Part shown: piece after piece, positions 1 to 8,505 of the stretch
Layout: every line of letters starts with the position of its first letter
Numbering within the stretch: position 1 is the first letter of the stretch
Assembly (NCBI RefSeq): GCF_015291625.1
Contig: NZ_CP030047.1
Span: forward strand, 682,001-746,000
Reading direction: 5' to 3'
DNA: 64,000 nt
DNA from: Bradyrhizobium sp. CCBAU 53421
GTDB taxonomy: Bacteria; Pseudomonadota; Alphaproteobacteria; Rhizobiales; Xanthobacteraceae
Program-made: the position numbers and the translations under genes
The notes under the pieces: generated by a model
Told to the model about the DNA's origin: nothing
What the model saw: only the letters and a program-made list of their open reading frames with translations
The model's database searches: none

Positions 1-490
1 CGTCATTGCCGGCCGCGGCGACGATCAGCTTGCCGGCGCGCTCGCAGGCGCGCACCGCGTCGACCAGAATGCGATCGGCCTGTCCCGTCGCGGATTGCTG
101 ACCGCTGCTGATGTTGATGATGTCGGCATCGACAGCCAGCGCCTGGTTGATCGCGAGCGCCAATGTGCTCTGCGAGGACGGCTCGATCTGCCCGGCCGCG
201 CCCTCGCGATAGATCGAGAACACGGTTGCGCTGCAGTTCGGCGCGACGCCGAGCACCGGGCTGCCGGGCGTGCCCATCAACACGCTCGTGACATGCGTGC
301 CGTGCTCGGACTGGATCGTCGGCGACGACGGCGCGACGAACTCGCCGCCCATCGCGACGCGGGCCTGCCTGAGCGAGGGATGATTGAGATCTACCGGACC
401 GTCGATGATCGCGATCTTCACCGCGGGGTCGCCGCCCGACGTTCTCTGCCACAAGGCAGTCAGACCAGCGATGTCGGCAACTGGATTCAT
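1..490 (-). CDS. PatA-like subtilisin (S8) protease, N-terminal part only
   Basis: This is the 5' part (about 163 codons) of an S8 serine protease that runs off the left edge. The ATG at 490-488 opens a protein starting MNPVADIAGLTALW. The catalytic Asp lies in IIDGPVDLNHPSL and the catalytic His in HGTHVTSVLMG; the AAAGND segment that precedes the substrate-binding region ends the visible part, and the catalytic Ser is outside the window. There is no signal peptide, so the enzyme looks cytoplasmic. The string D-I-x-G-L-x-x-L-W, then DGPVDLxHP, G-x-PGSPVxGxAP and INISxGQ matches, from memory, the PatA/PatG proteases that cut cyanobactin precursors better than secreted subtilisins. A LuxR-type regulator lies 351 bp upstream on the same strand. 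Family confidence is high; a role in peptide maturation is inference, because no precursor or partner gene is visible here. Confidence 0.85.
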   Translation of the reverse strand, partial: MNPVADIAGLTALWQRTSGGDPAVKIAIIDGPVDLNHPSLRQARVAMGGEFVAPSSPTIQSEHGTHVTSVLMGTPGSPVLGVAPNCSATVFSIYREGAAGQIEPSSQSTLALAINQALAVDADIINISSGQQSATGQADRILVDAVRACERAGKLIVAAAGND

Positions 491-651
491 GAAATCGATC
501 CTGGCCGGTCTGCTGCGAATTCGTGCAGCCGATCCGCCTTCCACGGCAATCTGCAACCGCGCAGCGAACGAAGAGAGCGGCGTGTCGCTGCGTTGGTGCT
601 GTTGTGGCAGGAGTGCTGCGAAAGGCCTATTCGCCGCGATGGATCAGAAAG

Positions 652-735
652 GATCGAGCCGGTGATACGGATCGACCGATCCATGAGATCGATCCTGCGC
701 CTCGTGAGATCGATCAAAGGATTGAGTCGGGATCG
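652..735. promoter_or_regulatory. Cluster of GATCG boxes upstream of the PatA-like gene
   Basis: GATCG occurs at 652, 670, 687, 708 and 731, roughly every two helical turns. It includes an inverted repeat GGATCG-AC-CGATCC at 669-682 and a direct repeat TGAGATCGATC at 684-694 and 705-715 (21 bp apart). The cluster lies between the regulator gene and the protease gene, so it could be the regulator's binding region. Apart from it the 351-bp gap (491-841) shows no convincing gene. Confidence 0.3.
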
Positions 736-841
736 GTCTTGCTGCGTGATGCGCACGAATGCGTGCAAGGCCGCGCCGCATCTGCGCACCAATGCGTGCG
801 CGCGCCGGGCTCAGCCGAATACGGAATTCCGGACGATGGTG

Positions 842-1519
842 TCAGTCGAGCTCGCGGCAGCGATCGAGAGCCGGCGCGGATGATGCGATCCACGGCGCTT
901 CGCGCACTCGCCGCATCGCCTGCGCCCGGCGCGGCAGGCCGAGCTTCTGCAGTACGTGATGGACGTGATGCTTGACGGTCGCCAGGCTGAGATTGAGATC
1001 GCGCGCGATCTCCTTGTTCGACATGCCCTGCCCGATGAGCTTGAGGACCTCGCTTTCGCGCCGGGTCAAGCCCTGGTCAGTGTCGATCGTATCCGTCTGA
1101 CGCTCCATGCAAAACAGCGCGCGCAGCAGCCCCCCGGAAATCTCGGCGCTGCAGGCGAGTCGCCCCGATGCCACGTCCGACAGCGCGCGGCATAGCTCGT
1201 CGAAACTGGCGTTCCGGGAAATGTAGCCGCTGAACCCGGCCCTGCCGCAGCGAACCACGTCGCGCCGGTCCTCGTTGAGGCCGAGCGCGACCAGGGCGAT
1301 GTCCGCATGCTCGCTCGCAATCACCCGCACCTCGTCGAGATCGATGCCCTGTGTGACGTCGACCAGAATGACATTCACACTGCCGGTCTTCAGGGCCGCG
1401 CGCAGGCCGGCAAGGTCGGAGACCGCCGCCTCGACGGCAAACTCGGCGTGGTTCTGGAAACTCGAGGTAAGCCCCTCGCTGAACAGCCTGATCGGCGTGA
1501 CGACCGCGATCCTCATCAT
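842..1519 (-). CDS. LuxR/NarL-family response regulator with degenerate receiver
   Basis: This is a 225-residue two-domain regulator. The N-terminal receiver-like domain spans about residues 3-120 and the LuxR-type helix-turn-helix about 150-205 (LTRRESEVLKLIGQGMSNKE, then TVKHHVHHVLQKLG). The putative phospho-acceptor Asp is D54 in ILVDVT. The acidic pair that normally binds Mg2+ at the end of strand 1 is replaced by Thr-Pro (VVTPIRLF), and the usual switch Lys is an Arg (GYISRNAS). Ordinary phosphorylation is therefore doubtful, and it may work as a phosphorylation-independent or ligand-sensing regulator. The start is one of two adjacent ATGs (1519 or 1516) behind GAGG. No histidine kinase is adjacent. 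It lies upstream of and co-oriented with the PatA-like protease gene, which it may control. Confidence 0.88.
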   Translation of the reverse strand: MMRIAVVTPIRLFSEGLTSSFQNHAEFAVEAAVSDLAGLRAALKTGSVNVILVDVTQGIDLDEVRVIASEHADIALVALGLNEDRRDVVRCGRAGFSGYISRNASFDELCRALSDVASGRLACSAEISGGLLRALFCMERQTDTIDTDQGLTRRESEVLKLIGQGMSNKEIARDLNLSLATVKHHVHHVLQKLGLPRRAQAMRRVREAPWIASSAPALDRCRELD

Positions 1520-1952
1520 TATCCTCGAACTCAACGAAATGGCGGATGGAAAAGCCGTTGAAGCTCAACGGCACCGGCATCCAGAACGTCATGAAGGTAA
1601 GTATGCGGTATGCTGCCAGAGGTTGTATTATTATCAGGCCGAAACTACGGCCCCGATGGGCGCGGGATCAAGAGATGCAGTTCACATTCGAGCGTCGTGC
1701 TGGCTGCACGAGGCAGGGTACGATGTGATGGGATATCGCGACACGGCGCCGATACGAAGCGCGCGAACGATGGGACCGTTGGAAATCTGGCGGTGACTTC
1801 AAGGCCGTAGTCATCGACGCCTAGATATTTAGATAATTGACGCGTGCGGGCTCGGGTGCTCTGTACAAGTTTGCGTGTTCTTCGGCCGAGCGTGAGCGAC
1901 GCAATGCCGCGCCTCGGATGTGCTCAATTCAAATGCAGATCGACAGGGTTCC
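1520..1952. other. Intergenic region between divergent regulator and trypsin-like gene
   Basis: This 433-bp gap must hold the promoters of both flanking genes. A TTGACG at 1837-1842 is a possible -35 element for the + strand gene, but I see no good -10. A 60-codon + strand frame (1546-1728) exists without a ribosome binding site or recognisable features. Base composition is less GC-biased around 1620-1640 and 1830-1840. Confidence 0.4.
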
Positions 1953-2714
1953 ATGACGAGCGTGATTCGAGCGACGGTCTTTCTGACTCTGCTGATGGCA
2001 ACGCCGGCCTTCGCCATCGTTGGTGGTGGCGCGCCGTCGACCGATGGTGTCGCGCGCGCCGTCGTCACCATCGTCGGCTCGCGCGGTAATTTCTGCAGCG
2101 GCGCGCTGATCGCGCCGCAGGTGGTGCTGACCGCGGCGCATTGTGTGCAGCCCGGTGCCGACTACAAGATCGTCGATTACGGGCCGGACCGGCAGCCGAA
2201 GCTGCAGGACGTCAAGACGGTGGCAATCCATCCCGGCTTTCGGATGCAGGCGATGACCAATCATGTGGCGACCGCCGATGTCGCGCTGCTGCAGCTTGCG
2301 GTGCCAACCGCGGGCAAGGCGCCGGCCGTGCTCGGCATGCCCAACATTCCGATCCAGGTCGGTGGCCGCTTCACCGTCGCGGGCGTCGGTGTCACCGTGC
2401 GCGGCGACGGCAAGAGCGGCGGCAGCATTCGCGTCGCCGGCCTGATCGCGAGCGGCAAGCCCGGCACGCTGCAGATCCGTCTCGTCGACCCGGTCGGGCA
2501 GGGCGTGCGCGACGGGCTTGGCGCCTGCACGGGCGACTCCGGTGCACCCGTGTTCGAGGACAAGCAAGCCGGGCCCGTCATCGTCGGCGTGGTGAGCTGG
2601 TCCACCGGCCCGAACGGCACCGCGGGCTGCGGCGGCATCACCGGCGTGACGCCGCTCACGCTCTATCGCGACTGGGTGATGCAGACCGCGCGGCAGTGGG
2701 GCGCGAGCTTTTAG
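1953..2714 (+). CDS. Exported trypsin-like (S1) serine protease
   Basis: The protein has 253 residues, with a Sec signal peptide at residues 1-21 ending ATPAFA. The predicted mature N-terminus IVGGG is the classic chymotrypsin-fold activation terminus, here exposed by signal cleavage. The catalytic triad is visible: H63 in VVLTAAHC, D109 in TADVALLQL and S196 in ACTGDSGAPVF. Cysteines C48/C64 and others could form the usual disulfides. The start at 1953 is chosen because it begins directly at a good signal peptide; the frame stays open further upstream but adds nothing family-like. It is monocistronic, with a dispersed repeat after the stop. Likely role: periplasmic or secreted endopeptidase; substrate unknown. 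Confidence 0.9.
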   Translation: MTSVIRATVFLTLLMATPAFAIVGGGAPSTDGVARAVVTIVGSRGNFCSGALIAPQVVLTAAHCVQPGADYKIVDYGPDRQPKLQDVKTVAIHPGFRMQAMTNHVATADVALLQLAVPTAGKAPAVLGMPNIPIQVGGRFTVAGVGVTVRGDGKSGGSIRVAGLIASGKPGTLQIRLVDPVGQGVRDGLGACTGDSGAPVFEDKQAGPVIVGVVSWSTGPNGTAGCGGITGVTPLTLYRDWVMQTARQWGASF

Positions 2715-2741
2715 CTCTTCGAGCGACTGGTCCGCTCAAAG

Positions 2742-2849
2742 CCCCGTCATCCTGAGACGCGCGGAGCCTGTCATCGGGCCGCGCTTTGCGCGGACCCGTT
2801 GGCGCTCCTCCAGCGACAAAGGCAAAGCCTGTGCGCGGGGATGACGGGG
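2742..2849. repeat. Dispersed palindromic repeat, GTCATCCTGAG family
   Basis: The element starts CCCCGTCATCCTGAG and ends GGGGATGACGGGG, giving terminal inverted ends. It sits between convergent genes, where the fold could act as a bidirectional terminator. Related copies lie at 9283-9389, 30268-30370 and 52004-52131. Confidence 0.7.
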
Positions 2850-2867
2850 ATAGATTGGCGTCCAACC

Positions 2868-5090
2868 CTAATGCCCGGCTGCCTTGCTCGCGGCGGCGTT
2901 GTTCAGCACGATCAGGCCGTCGACGGCGACGCCGAGCTTGCTGTTGATCAGGAACGGGTTGACGTCGATCGAGGCGATGCGGCCATTGGCGTCGGCCATC
3001 AAGTTGGAGAGTCCGACCAGCGCCTTCACCGCCGACGACTCGTGCAGCGCGGGCTTGCCGCGATAGCCCTTCAGCTTGACGCCGGCCTTGGTCTTGGCGA
3101 TCAGCTGCTTCGCCTCGGCGGCATCGAGCGGCGCGCCGGCAAGGGCGACGTCCTTCATCAGCTCGATATCGACACCGCCGGTGCCGAACAGCACCACCGG
3201 GCCCATCTCGGCGTCGAGCGAGGCGCCGACCACGAGTTCGAGGTCGGCCTTGACTTGCTGCGCGATCAGGATGCCCTCGAGCTTCGGCTTGCCCTTCAGC
3301 TTCTTCACCCGCGCGGTGATGTCGTTGAACGCCTTCTTCACCTCGGCGGCGCTCGCGAGGTTCAGCACCACGCCGCCGACGTCCGACTTGTGCAGGATGT
3401 CGGGGCTGACAACTTTCGCGACCACCGGGAAGCCGATCGCCTTGGCGATCTTCACGGCCTCGGCCGCGGTCTGCGCGACGTCTTCCTTCGAGATCGGGAT
3501 GCCGTAGGCCTTGAGCAGCTGCTTCGAGGCCACCTCGTCGAGCGCGGCGGCGCCGTTGGCGGCCTTCAGTGTCTTCTCCAGCACCGCGCGCGCGGACGCT
3601 TTCGAGCTCGACACGATGTCGGGCACTTCCTTGCGCAGGCCGGCATATTCGATCAGCGACTTGATCGCGCCGACCGCGCGGTCGAGTCCCTGCATCACCG
3701 CGATATTGGGCAGTGACTTGCGCAGTCCCTTGGTGAACTCGGTGAAGCCGATCGACATCGCGCTGATATAGATCACCGGCTTGTTGGCCTGACCCGCCAT
3801 GTCGTTGACGATGCGCAGATTGCGTTCGCGCAGCTCATGCGGCGCCTTCGGCAGCTCGGCATCGATGATGACGATGTCGGTGTCGGGATCGTCGATCATG
3901 ATCTTGATCGACTTCATGTAGACGGAGGGATCGACCACCGCGGCGAAGCCGGCGTCGAGCGGGTTGCCGACGATGCTGCCGGGCCCGAGCATCTTGGCAA
4001 GCTGCTCCGACGCGTTCTCGCTCAGCGGCGCGAAATTCAGGCCGGCGGAATAGAACGCGTCGATCAGAAGCCCGCGCTTGCCGCCGGACAGCGACACCGC
4101 CGCGAGCCGGTTGCCCTTCGGCGGATCGGCATGGACGAAGCACTCGGTGGTTTCGATCAATTCATCCAGCCCGCGGACGCGGATCACGCCCTCGCGGGTC
4201 GAGATCGCATCGAATGTCTCGATCGAACCGGCCAGCGCGCCGGTATGCGCCATCGCGGCAGCCCGGCCGCCTTCCGAGGCGCCGAGCTTGAGCGCGATCA
4301 CCGGCTTGCCCGCGGTGCGCGCGGCCTTGCAGGCATCGCGGAACACTTTGGTGTTCCTGACGCCTTCGAGATAGACCACGATGACCCGGATGCTCGGATC
4401 GGCGGCGAAATAGCTCATCAGGTCGGGGGTCTCGAGCCCGGATTCATTGCCGGTCGTGACCATGTAGCCGACGCCGACGCCGCGATCCTCCAGCGCCTGG
4501 CGGATCGCCATCACGATCGCGCCGGATTGGCCGGCGATCGCGACCGCGCCCGGCTCCATGGTGACGATGCGGTCGTCGATATTGGTGAACAGGTTCTCGC
4601 CGGCGCTGAGATTGCCGAGGCAATTCGGACCGGTGACCGCAAGCCCGGTCTCCTTGATCGCCTGCTTCAGCTCGACCGCGAGCCGTTGGCTCTCCTCATC
4701 CTGCAGCTCGCTGAAGCCTGATGTGACGATGGTCGCCGAGCGCGCGCCGGCCGCGGCCGCATCGCGGATCACCTGCACGGCAAAGCGGGCCGGCACCAGC
4801 ACCAGCACATGGTCGGGCTTTTCGGGCAGGCTGGCGAAGTCCTTGTAGCAGGTGACGCCCCAGATGGCCTCGCGCTTGGCGTTGATCGGAAACAGGCCGC
4901 CGGCATAGCCGTATTTGACCAGATTGTTCCAGATTCGTTCGGCGTAGTTGCCGGGCTTGTCGGTGGCGCCGACCAGCACGATGTTGCGCGGGTGCAGCAT
5001 CGCATGGATGTTCTTGACGATGTCGCTGGCGTCAGCGGGCGGCGCCCATTTGTGGGACACATGAGACGCGGTGCTTGCGAAAGCTTCCAT
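2868..5090 (-). CDS. ADP-forming acyl-CoA synthetase / acetate--CoA ligase family protein
   Basis: This 740-residue fused-subunit enzyme belongs to the NDP-forming acyl-CoA synthetase superfamily, which makes an acyl-CoA from acid, CoA and ATP through phospho-enzyme intermediates. The order is: CoA-binding Rossmann domain (about residues 30-130, NIVLVGATDKPG), succinyl-CoA-ligase-like domains (about 150-470) with the candidate phospho-His in AMAHTGALAGS, and a C-terminal ATP-grasp domain (about 510-735, with KAIGFPVVAKVVSPDILHKS). The start is the ATG at 5090 (MEAFASTASHV); the frame is open 52 codons further upstream, but that extension is not family-like. The gene stands alone. The substrate cannot be read from sequence; aromatic, acetate or branched acids are all used in this family. 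Confidence 0.9.
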   Translation of the reverse strand: MEAFASTASHVSHKWAPPADASDIVKNIHAMLHPRNIVLVGATDKPGNYAERIWNNLVKYGYAGGLFPINAKREAIWGVTCYKDFASLPEKPDHVLVLVPARFAVQVIRDAAAAGARSATIVTSGFSELQDEESQRLAVELKQAIKETGLAVTGPNCLGNLSAGENLFTNIDDRIVTMEPGAVAIAGQSGAIVMAIRQALEDRGVGVGYMVTTGNESGLETPDLMSYFAADPSIRVIVVYLEGVRNTKVFRDACKAARTAGKPVIALKLGASEGGRAAAMAHTGALAGSIETFDAISTREGVIRVRGLDELIETTECFVHADPPKGNRLAAVSLSGGKRGLLIDAFYSAGLNFAPLSENASEQLAKMLGPGSIVGNPLDAGFAAVVDPSVYMKSIKIMIDDPDTDIVIIDAELPKAPHELRERNLRIVNDMAGQANKPVIYISAMSIGFTEFTKGLRKSLPNIAVMQGLDRAVGAIKSLIEYAGLRKEVPDIVSSSKASARAVLEKTLKAANGAAALDEVASKQLLKAYGIPISKEDVAQTAAEAVKIAKAIGFPVVAKVVSPDILHKSDVGGVVLNLASAAEVKKAFNDITARVKKLKGKPKLEGILIAQQVKADLELVVGASLDAEMGPVVLFGTGGVDIELMKDVALAGAPLDAAEAKQLIAKTKAGVKLKGYRGKPALHESSAVKALVGLSNLMADANGRIASIDVNPFLINSKLGVAVDGLIVLNNAAASKAAGH

Positions 5091-5258
5091 GGAGCCTGCC
5101 CTTATCCTTGTTCTGTTCGTTTCCTCTGGCCCACGGCGGATCACCGCAGAACGTGATTTTTCATTGTTTTTATGGCCGATGGAAGGGGGTAGCAACTCAC
5201 GCTGCTGCAAGTCAGGGCAACGCTTGCAATATCCCGGCGGGCGCAAAATCGGTGCGCA

Positions 5259-5840
5259 TCAGGAACCTGATTCGGGTTCGATCATGGTCGCATGCAGCAG
5301 ATAGCGCTCGGGCCCCGATGTCAGAGCGTCGAATGGCCAGCAGGTCGACAGCACCAGTTCATACCGGTCGGTGAGCGAATCGATGCCGGACTGGTCGAAG
5401 CGGACGACCGCGCTGCGATCGACCCGGTAGCGAAAAATCTTGCCGTCGCTCCGCGTGACGTCGATCTCGTCGCCGATTGTGACATCTTTCAGAAAGCGGA
5501 AATGGGTGTCGCGATGCGCGGAATAGACCGCGACGCCGCGCTCGCCGGCATCGACGGTCTCTTCCACATGGCCGGGGCCGAATGCCAGCGCCTGGCCGCT
5601 GCTCCCGGCCAGCACGATCGCGGAAGCGTGCAGGCGCTTCACCTCGATCCGGGCGACCGGCCAGGTATCGGCCCAGTGCCACGGTTTTACGGGATGGCCG
5701 GTTGTGATGCTCTGTGTGAAGGCGCGTTCCAGCAGCACCTGCGCAAGCGTCGCCTTGGCATGGATATAGGCGCCCTGGCCGAACAGGATCAGGCCGATGA
5801 GAGCGAAGGCGAGGGGCGGGATGAAGCGGCGCATCTTCAT
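5259..5840 (-). CDS. Gram-negative sortase (class GN, 'marine proteobacterial' type)
   Basis: This 193-residue sortase is a transpeptidase that cuts an LPXT-like sorting signal. It has one N-terminal membrane anchor (residues 6-26) followed by the sortase beta-barrel. The catalytic residues are visible: H109 in YSAHRD, C167 in VLSTCWPF and R179 in GPERYLL. The gene follows the target-protein gene on the same strand, separated by a 193-bp gap holding a hairpin and a dispersed repeat. The pairing of this sortase type with a single VIT/VWA target is a known Gram-negative arrangement (TIGRFAM marine sortase and its target, recalled). It probably acts in the periplasm on the product of 6034-8307. 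Confidence 0.92.
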   Translation of the reverse strand: MKMRRFIPPLAFALIGLILFGQGAYIHAKATLAQVLLERAFTQSITTGHPVKPWHWADTWPVARIEVKRLHASAIVLAGSSGQALAFGPGHVEETVDAGERGVAVYSAHRDTHFRFLKDVTIGDEIDVTRSDGKIFRYRVDRSAVVRFDQSGIDSLTDRYELVLSTCWPFDALTSGPERYLLHATMIEPESGS

Positions 5841-5847
5841 TGTTCCT

Positions 5848-5934
5848 CGTCATCGCGAGCGAAGCGAAGCGACGAAGCAATCCATCTTTCCCCGCGTGGT
5901 GACATGGATTGCTTCGCTTCGCTCGCAATGACGG
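5848..5934. repeat. Dispersed palindromic repeat, GCGAGCGAAGCGAAGC family
   Basis: Outer arms CGTCATCGCGAGCGAAGCGAAGC and the complementary GCTTCGCTTCGCTCGCAATGACG flank a short centre. The element sits in the 5' leader of the sortase gene. A close copy lies at 19051-19140, and both end CTCGCAATGACGGTTGAGA. Confidence 0.8.
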
Positions 5935-5997
5935 TTGAGAAAAGTGGCGCGCGCGGCCCCCGGGGGGCGGGTGAGAAGGCCGCGCGCGCTCTTGAAA

Positions 5998-6020
5998 GAG
6001 GAGGTCGGGGGCACCTCCTC
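5998..6020 (-). terminator. Hairpin after the sortase-target gene
   Basis: An 8-bp perfect stem GAGGAGGT / ACCTCCTC encloses a 7-base loop 14 bp after the stop of the target gene. On the minus strand it is followed only by a short T-stretch (TTTC), so it may attenuate rather than fully stop transcription into the sortase gene. Confidence 0.5.
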
Positions 6021-6033
6021 CTTTCATCCGACG

Positions 6034-8307
6034 TCAGTGGGACGACGTCTGACGTCGGTTGAACACCAGAAGCAGAAGGCTGACCGTGAGCAGGATCACA
6101 CCCGCGATCATCTTCAGTTCGGCGTCGGTCGCGGTCTTCGGCAGCTGGATCGTGCCGGGACGTTCGGTGGCGACCGGCGACCGCTTCAGTGCGGCGAGCT
6201 GCAGCTTGCCGTCGCCGGCGTCGGCGCGACGCTCGCCCGGCACAGTCGGCAGACTCGGACGCTCGCCGAACACCTTTGCGAAATCCCAGCCGGCGGGCAG
6301 GTTGAGCGGCAGCTCGGAGAGTTTCAGCGGCTCGCCTTCAGGGCGGCTCGGCGTCTTGTCGACTGCAACGAGGCTGGTCAGCCGCGTCACGAGCTGATGC
6401 TCAAGTGCCAGCGCAAGGATGGTCTTGTCGGCATCTTCCGGGCTCGCCTGCCGCGTGGTGCGCGCAACCTCGGCATCCGCGATCTTGCGGCGTGCCCACA
6501 GCTTGGAGAGACCCTTGCCTTCGGCGGCATTGGCGAGCGGCAGCGTGACGCTCCACGGACGATCGCCGATGCGGCCCTTGATCTCGACCGAGCCGGCGAG
6601 CTTGTCGAGCTTCGCGGCCAGCACCAGCGGCTCGTCGCGATAGACGTCGGGGATCGCCGACGGCGTCAGGTCGGCGGTCGCCTCGGAGAATTTCGCGGAC
6701 AGGTTGGTCACAGCGGGATTCTCCAGCTTGGCGAACAGGTCGCGCATCCGCTCGTCGACTTGCTCGACCGAGCCGATATGGGTGAAGGTGCCGCGGCCGA
6801 GCTCGGCGGCGCGCGTCATCAGGTAGGTGTTGGGCGCCGAGCCGATCCCGACCATGAAGATCCGCGAGCGGCCGCGCAGCGCGTTGATGGTCTCGAACAA
6901 TTGCTGCTCGTTGCCGATCGCGCCGTCGGTCAGGAACACGACCTGGCGGACGTAGTTGGCGTCGTCGTGGTTGGTGTCGGATAGCGCTGCGCGCATCGCC
7001 GGCACCATCTCGGTGCCGCCGCGGGCCTGTATCGCACTGACGAACGATGTCGCGTTGCCGATATTGGTGCTGTTCGCCGCGACCGGCGACGGGAACAGCG
7101 TGTCCATGGTGTCGTCGAAGCGGATCACGTTGAAGCGATCGGACGGCTGCAGGCGGCCGAGCGCGTAAGTGAGGCTCGCCTTGGCCTGGATGATCGAGGT
7201 GCCGCCCATCGAGCCGGAATTGTCGATCACGAAGATCACTTCGCGGGGGAGCTGCTTCTGTTGCGCCTGCTCGACCGATGGCGGAGTGACGAAGGCGAGC
7301 AGATAGTCGGAATTGCCAACATGCTCGCGGAACAGCCCGACCGACGGCGCCTTCTCGGCAGACGGCTTCCAGGTCAGCTCGAAATCGCGATCGGCCGGCA
7401 CCGGGCCTTCGGCGAGCTTGACGACGCGCGTCGTGCTGTCGGGGCTCTCGATCCTGACCTGGTGGAAATGGCTCTTCACCTCGCCGAGCGGGAAGCCGGC
7501 GTTGAGGTGCACCGTGATGTTGGTCGGATTGACCGGAGCATTCGTCGCGGGATCGAGTATCGGCGAGGCGGTATGGTCGTGGTCCAGAATTGTATCTGTC
7601 GTGGTGGCGCCCCAGCCGCTGCCATCGGCGCGGAGGTCAACGCTCTGCACCACCGGACGCGGATTGTAGCGCGGGCCGACCACCATCGGCACCCGCAGCG
7701 AGAATTCGTTGCCGTTCTGCTGCACCGGCTCCTGATATTCGATCTGCACCAGCACGGTTTCGCCGGGGCCGATATTGGCGACCGAGTTGGTGAAGATGTT
7801 CGGCCGCTCCTGCTCGGTGAGCGCGGCCTTCTGGCCGTTCTGCTTGGCCTGCTCGTAGATCGCGCGGGCCTGCTGCCGCTCCTTGATGTCGCCGACCACG
7901 ATGCGGTCGCCGACCACCATCTTCAGCGTGTCGACCGCGCCGCCGGCCGGCAGCGGGTAGACATAGGTCGCTTCCACCCAGTCCTTGGTCGGGTTGCGGA
8001 AGATCTGCGTGACGCGGGCGCGGACGGTCGGGCCCGACACCGTGAGGTCGACATCGACGCCGAGCCTCAGCGCATCTCTGTAGCCGTCGTCGGTCTTGAA
8101 CAGCAGCGAGCCGGAGCGGGCATCTGAAGGCCGCAGCACCGCCTGTTGCGGCAGTTCGGCCGACCACACCGGATCGAAACTCAGGAACAGCGCCGCAAAG
8201 CCGATCGCCAGCGCGGCGACACCTTCCACCAGGAAGAACAGCGCAATGCGCATCCGGCGCGACAGCCGGATCTGCGGGCCGCTCTCACATGCATCGTAAA
8301 TCGTCAT
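6034..8307 (-). CDS. Sortase target protein with VIT and VWA domains and LPKTA anchor
   Basis: The product has 757 residues. An N-terminal hydrophobic segment (about residues 20-43, signal or anchor) is followed by a VIT domain (about 60-190), a linker, and a von Willebrand A domain (about 355-530). The VWA domain carries an intact MIDAS start, DNSGSMGG. The C-terminus is a textbook sorting signal: LPKTA at 722-726, a hydrophobic helix, then NRRQTSSH. Inter-alpha-trypsin-inhibitor heavy chains share the VIT-VWA order. The ATG at 8307 is preferred over a GTG three codons upstream because GGAG is suitably placed. It should be processed by the sortase encoded next to it and attached to an unknown envelope component. 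Confidence 0.92.
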   Translation of the reverse strand: MTIYDACESGPQIRLSRRMRIALFFLVEGVAALAIGFAALFLSFDPVWSAELPQQAVLRPSDARSGSLLFKTDDGYRDALRLGVDVDLTVSGPTVRARVTQIFRNPTKDWVEATYVYPLPAGGAVDTLKMVVGDRIVVGDIKERQQARAIYEQAKQNGQKAALTEQERPNIFTNSVANIGPGETVLVQIEYQEPVQQNGNEFSLRVPMVVGPRYNPRPVVQSVDLRADGSGWGATTTDTILDHDHTASPILDPATNAPVNPTNITVHLNAGFPLGEVKSHFHQVRIESPDSTTRVVKLAEGPVPADRDFELTWKPSAEKAPSVGLFREHVGNSDYLLAFVTPPSVEQAQQKQLPREVIFVIDNSGSMGGTSIIQAKASLTYALGRLQPSDRFNVIRFDDTMDTLFPSPVAANSTNIGNATSFVSAIQARGGTEMVPAMRAALSDTNHDDANYVRQVVFLTDGAIGNEQQLFETINALRGRSRIFMVGIGSAPNTYLMTRAAELGRGTFTHIGSVEQVDERMRDLFAKLENPAVTNLSAKFSEATADLTPSAIPDVYRDEPLVLAAKLDKLAGSVEIKGRIGDRPWSVTLPLANAAEGKGLSKLWARRKIADAEVARTTRQASPEDADKTILALALEHQLVTRLTSLVAVDKTPSRPEGEPLKLSELPLNLPAGWDFAKVFGERPSLPTVPGERRADAGDGKLQLAALKRSPVATERPGTIQLPKTATDAELKMIAGVILLTVSLLLLVFNRRQTSSH

Positions 8308-8505
8308 TTTCGTCACTCCGAGCGAGACTTTCGCTGCTTCGCAATCATGGAGAGAGGCGGTTTTGGCGCGAGCAGAATGATCGGCAATGATTGGCCGCCG
8401 TCCGGCGCGGCCCGCCGCCGGACGAGGCGGGTTTGTGCGGTTTTGTGATGGATTGTGCGGTCTGCTAGACTGCGCGGAATCACGGGGAACCGGGCAGGAA
8501 TCAGG

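Noticed and set aside
487..792. 101-codon - strand frame between regulator and protease
   Set aside because: No convincing start or domain; composition matches random GC-rich sequence and it overlaps the GATCG boxes.
1546..1728. 60-codon + strand frame near the PatA-like locus, considered as a peptide precursor
   Set aside because: There is no ribosome binding site, no core-like or recognition sequence, and it lies on the strand opposite to the protease.
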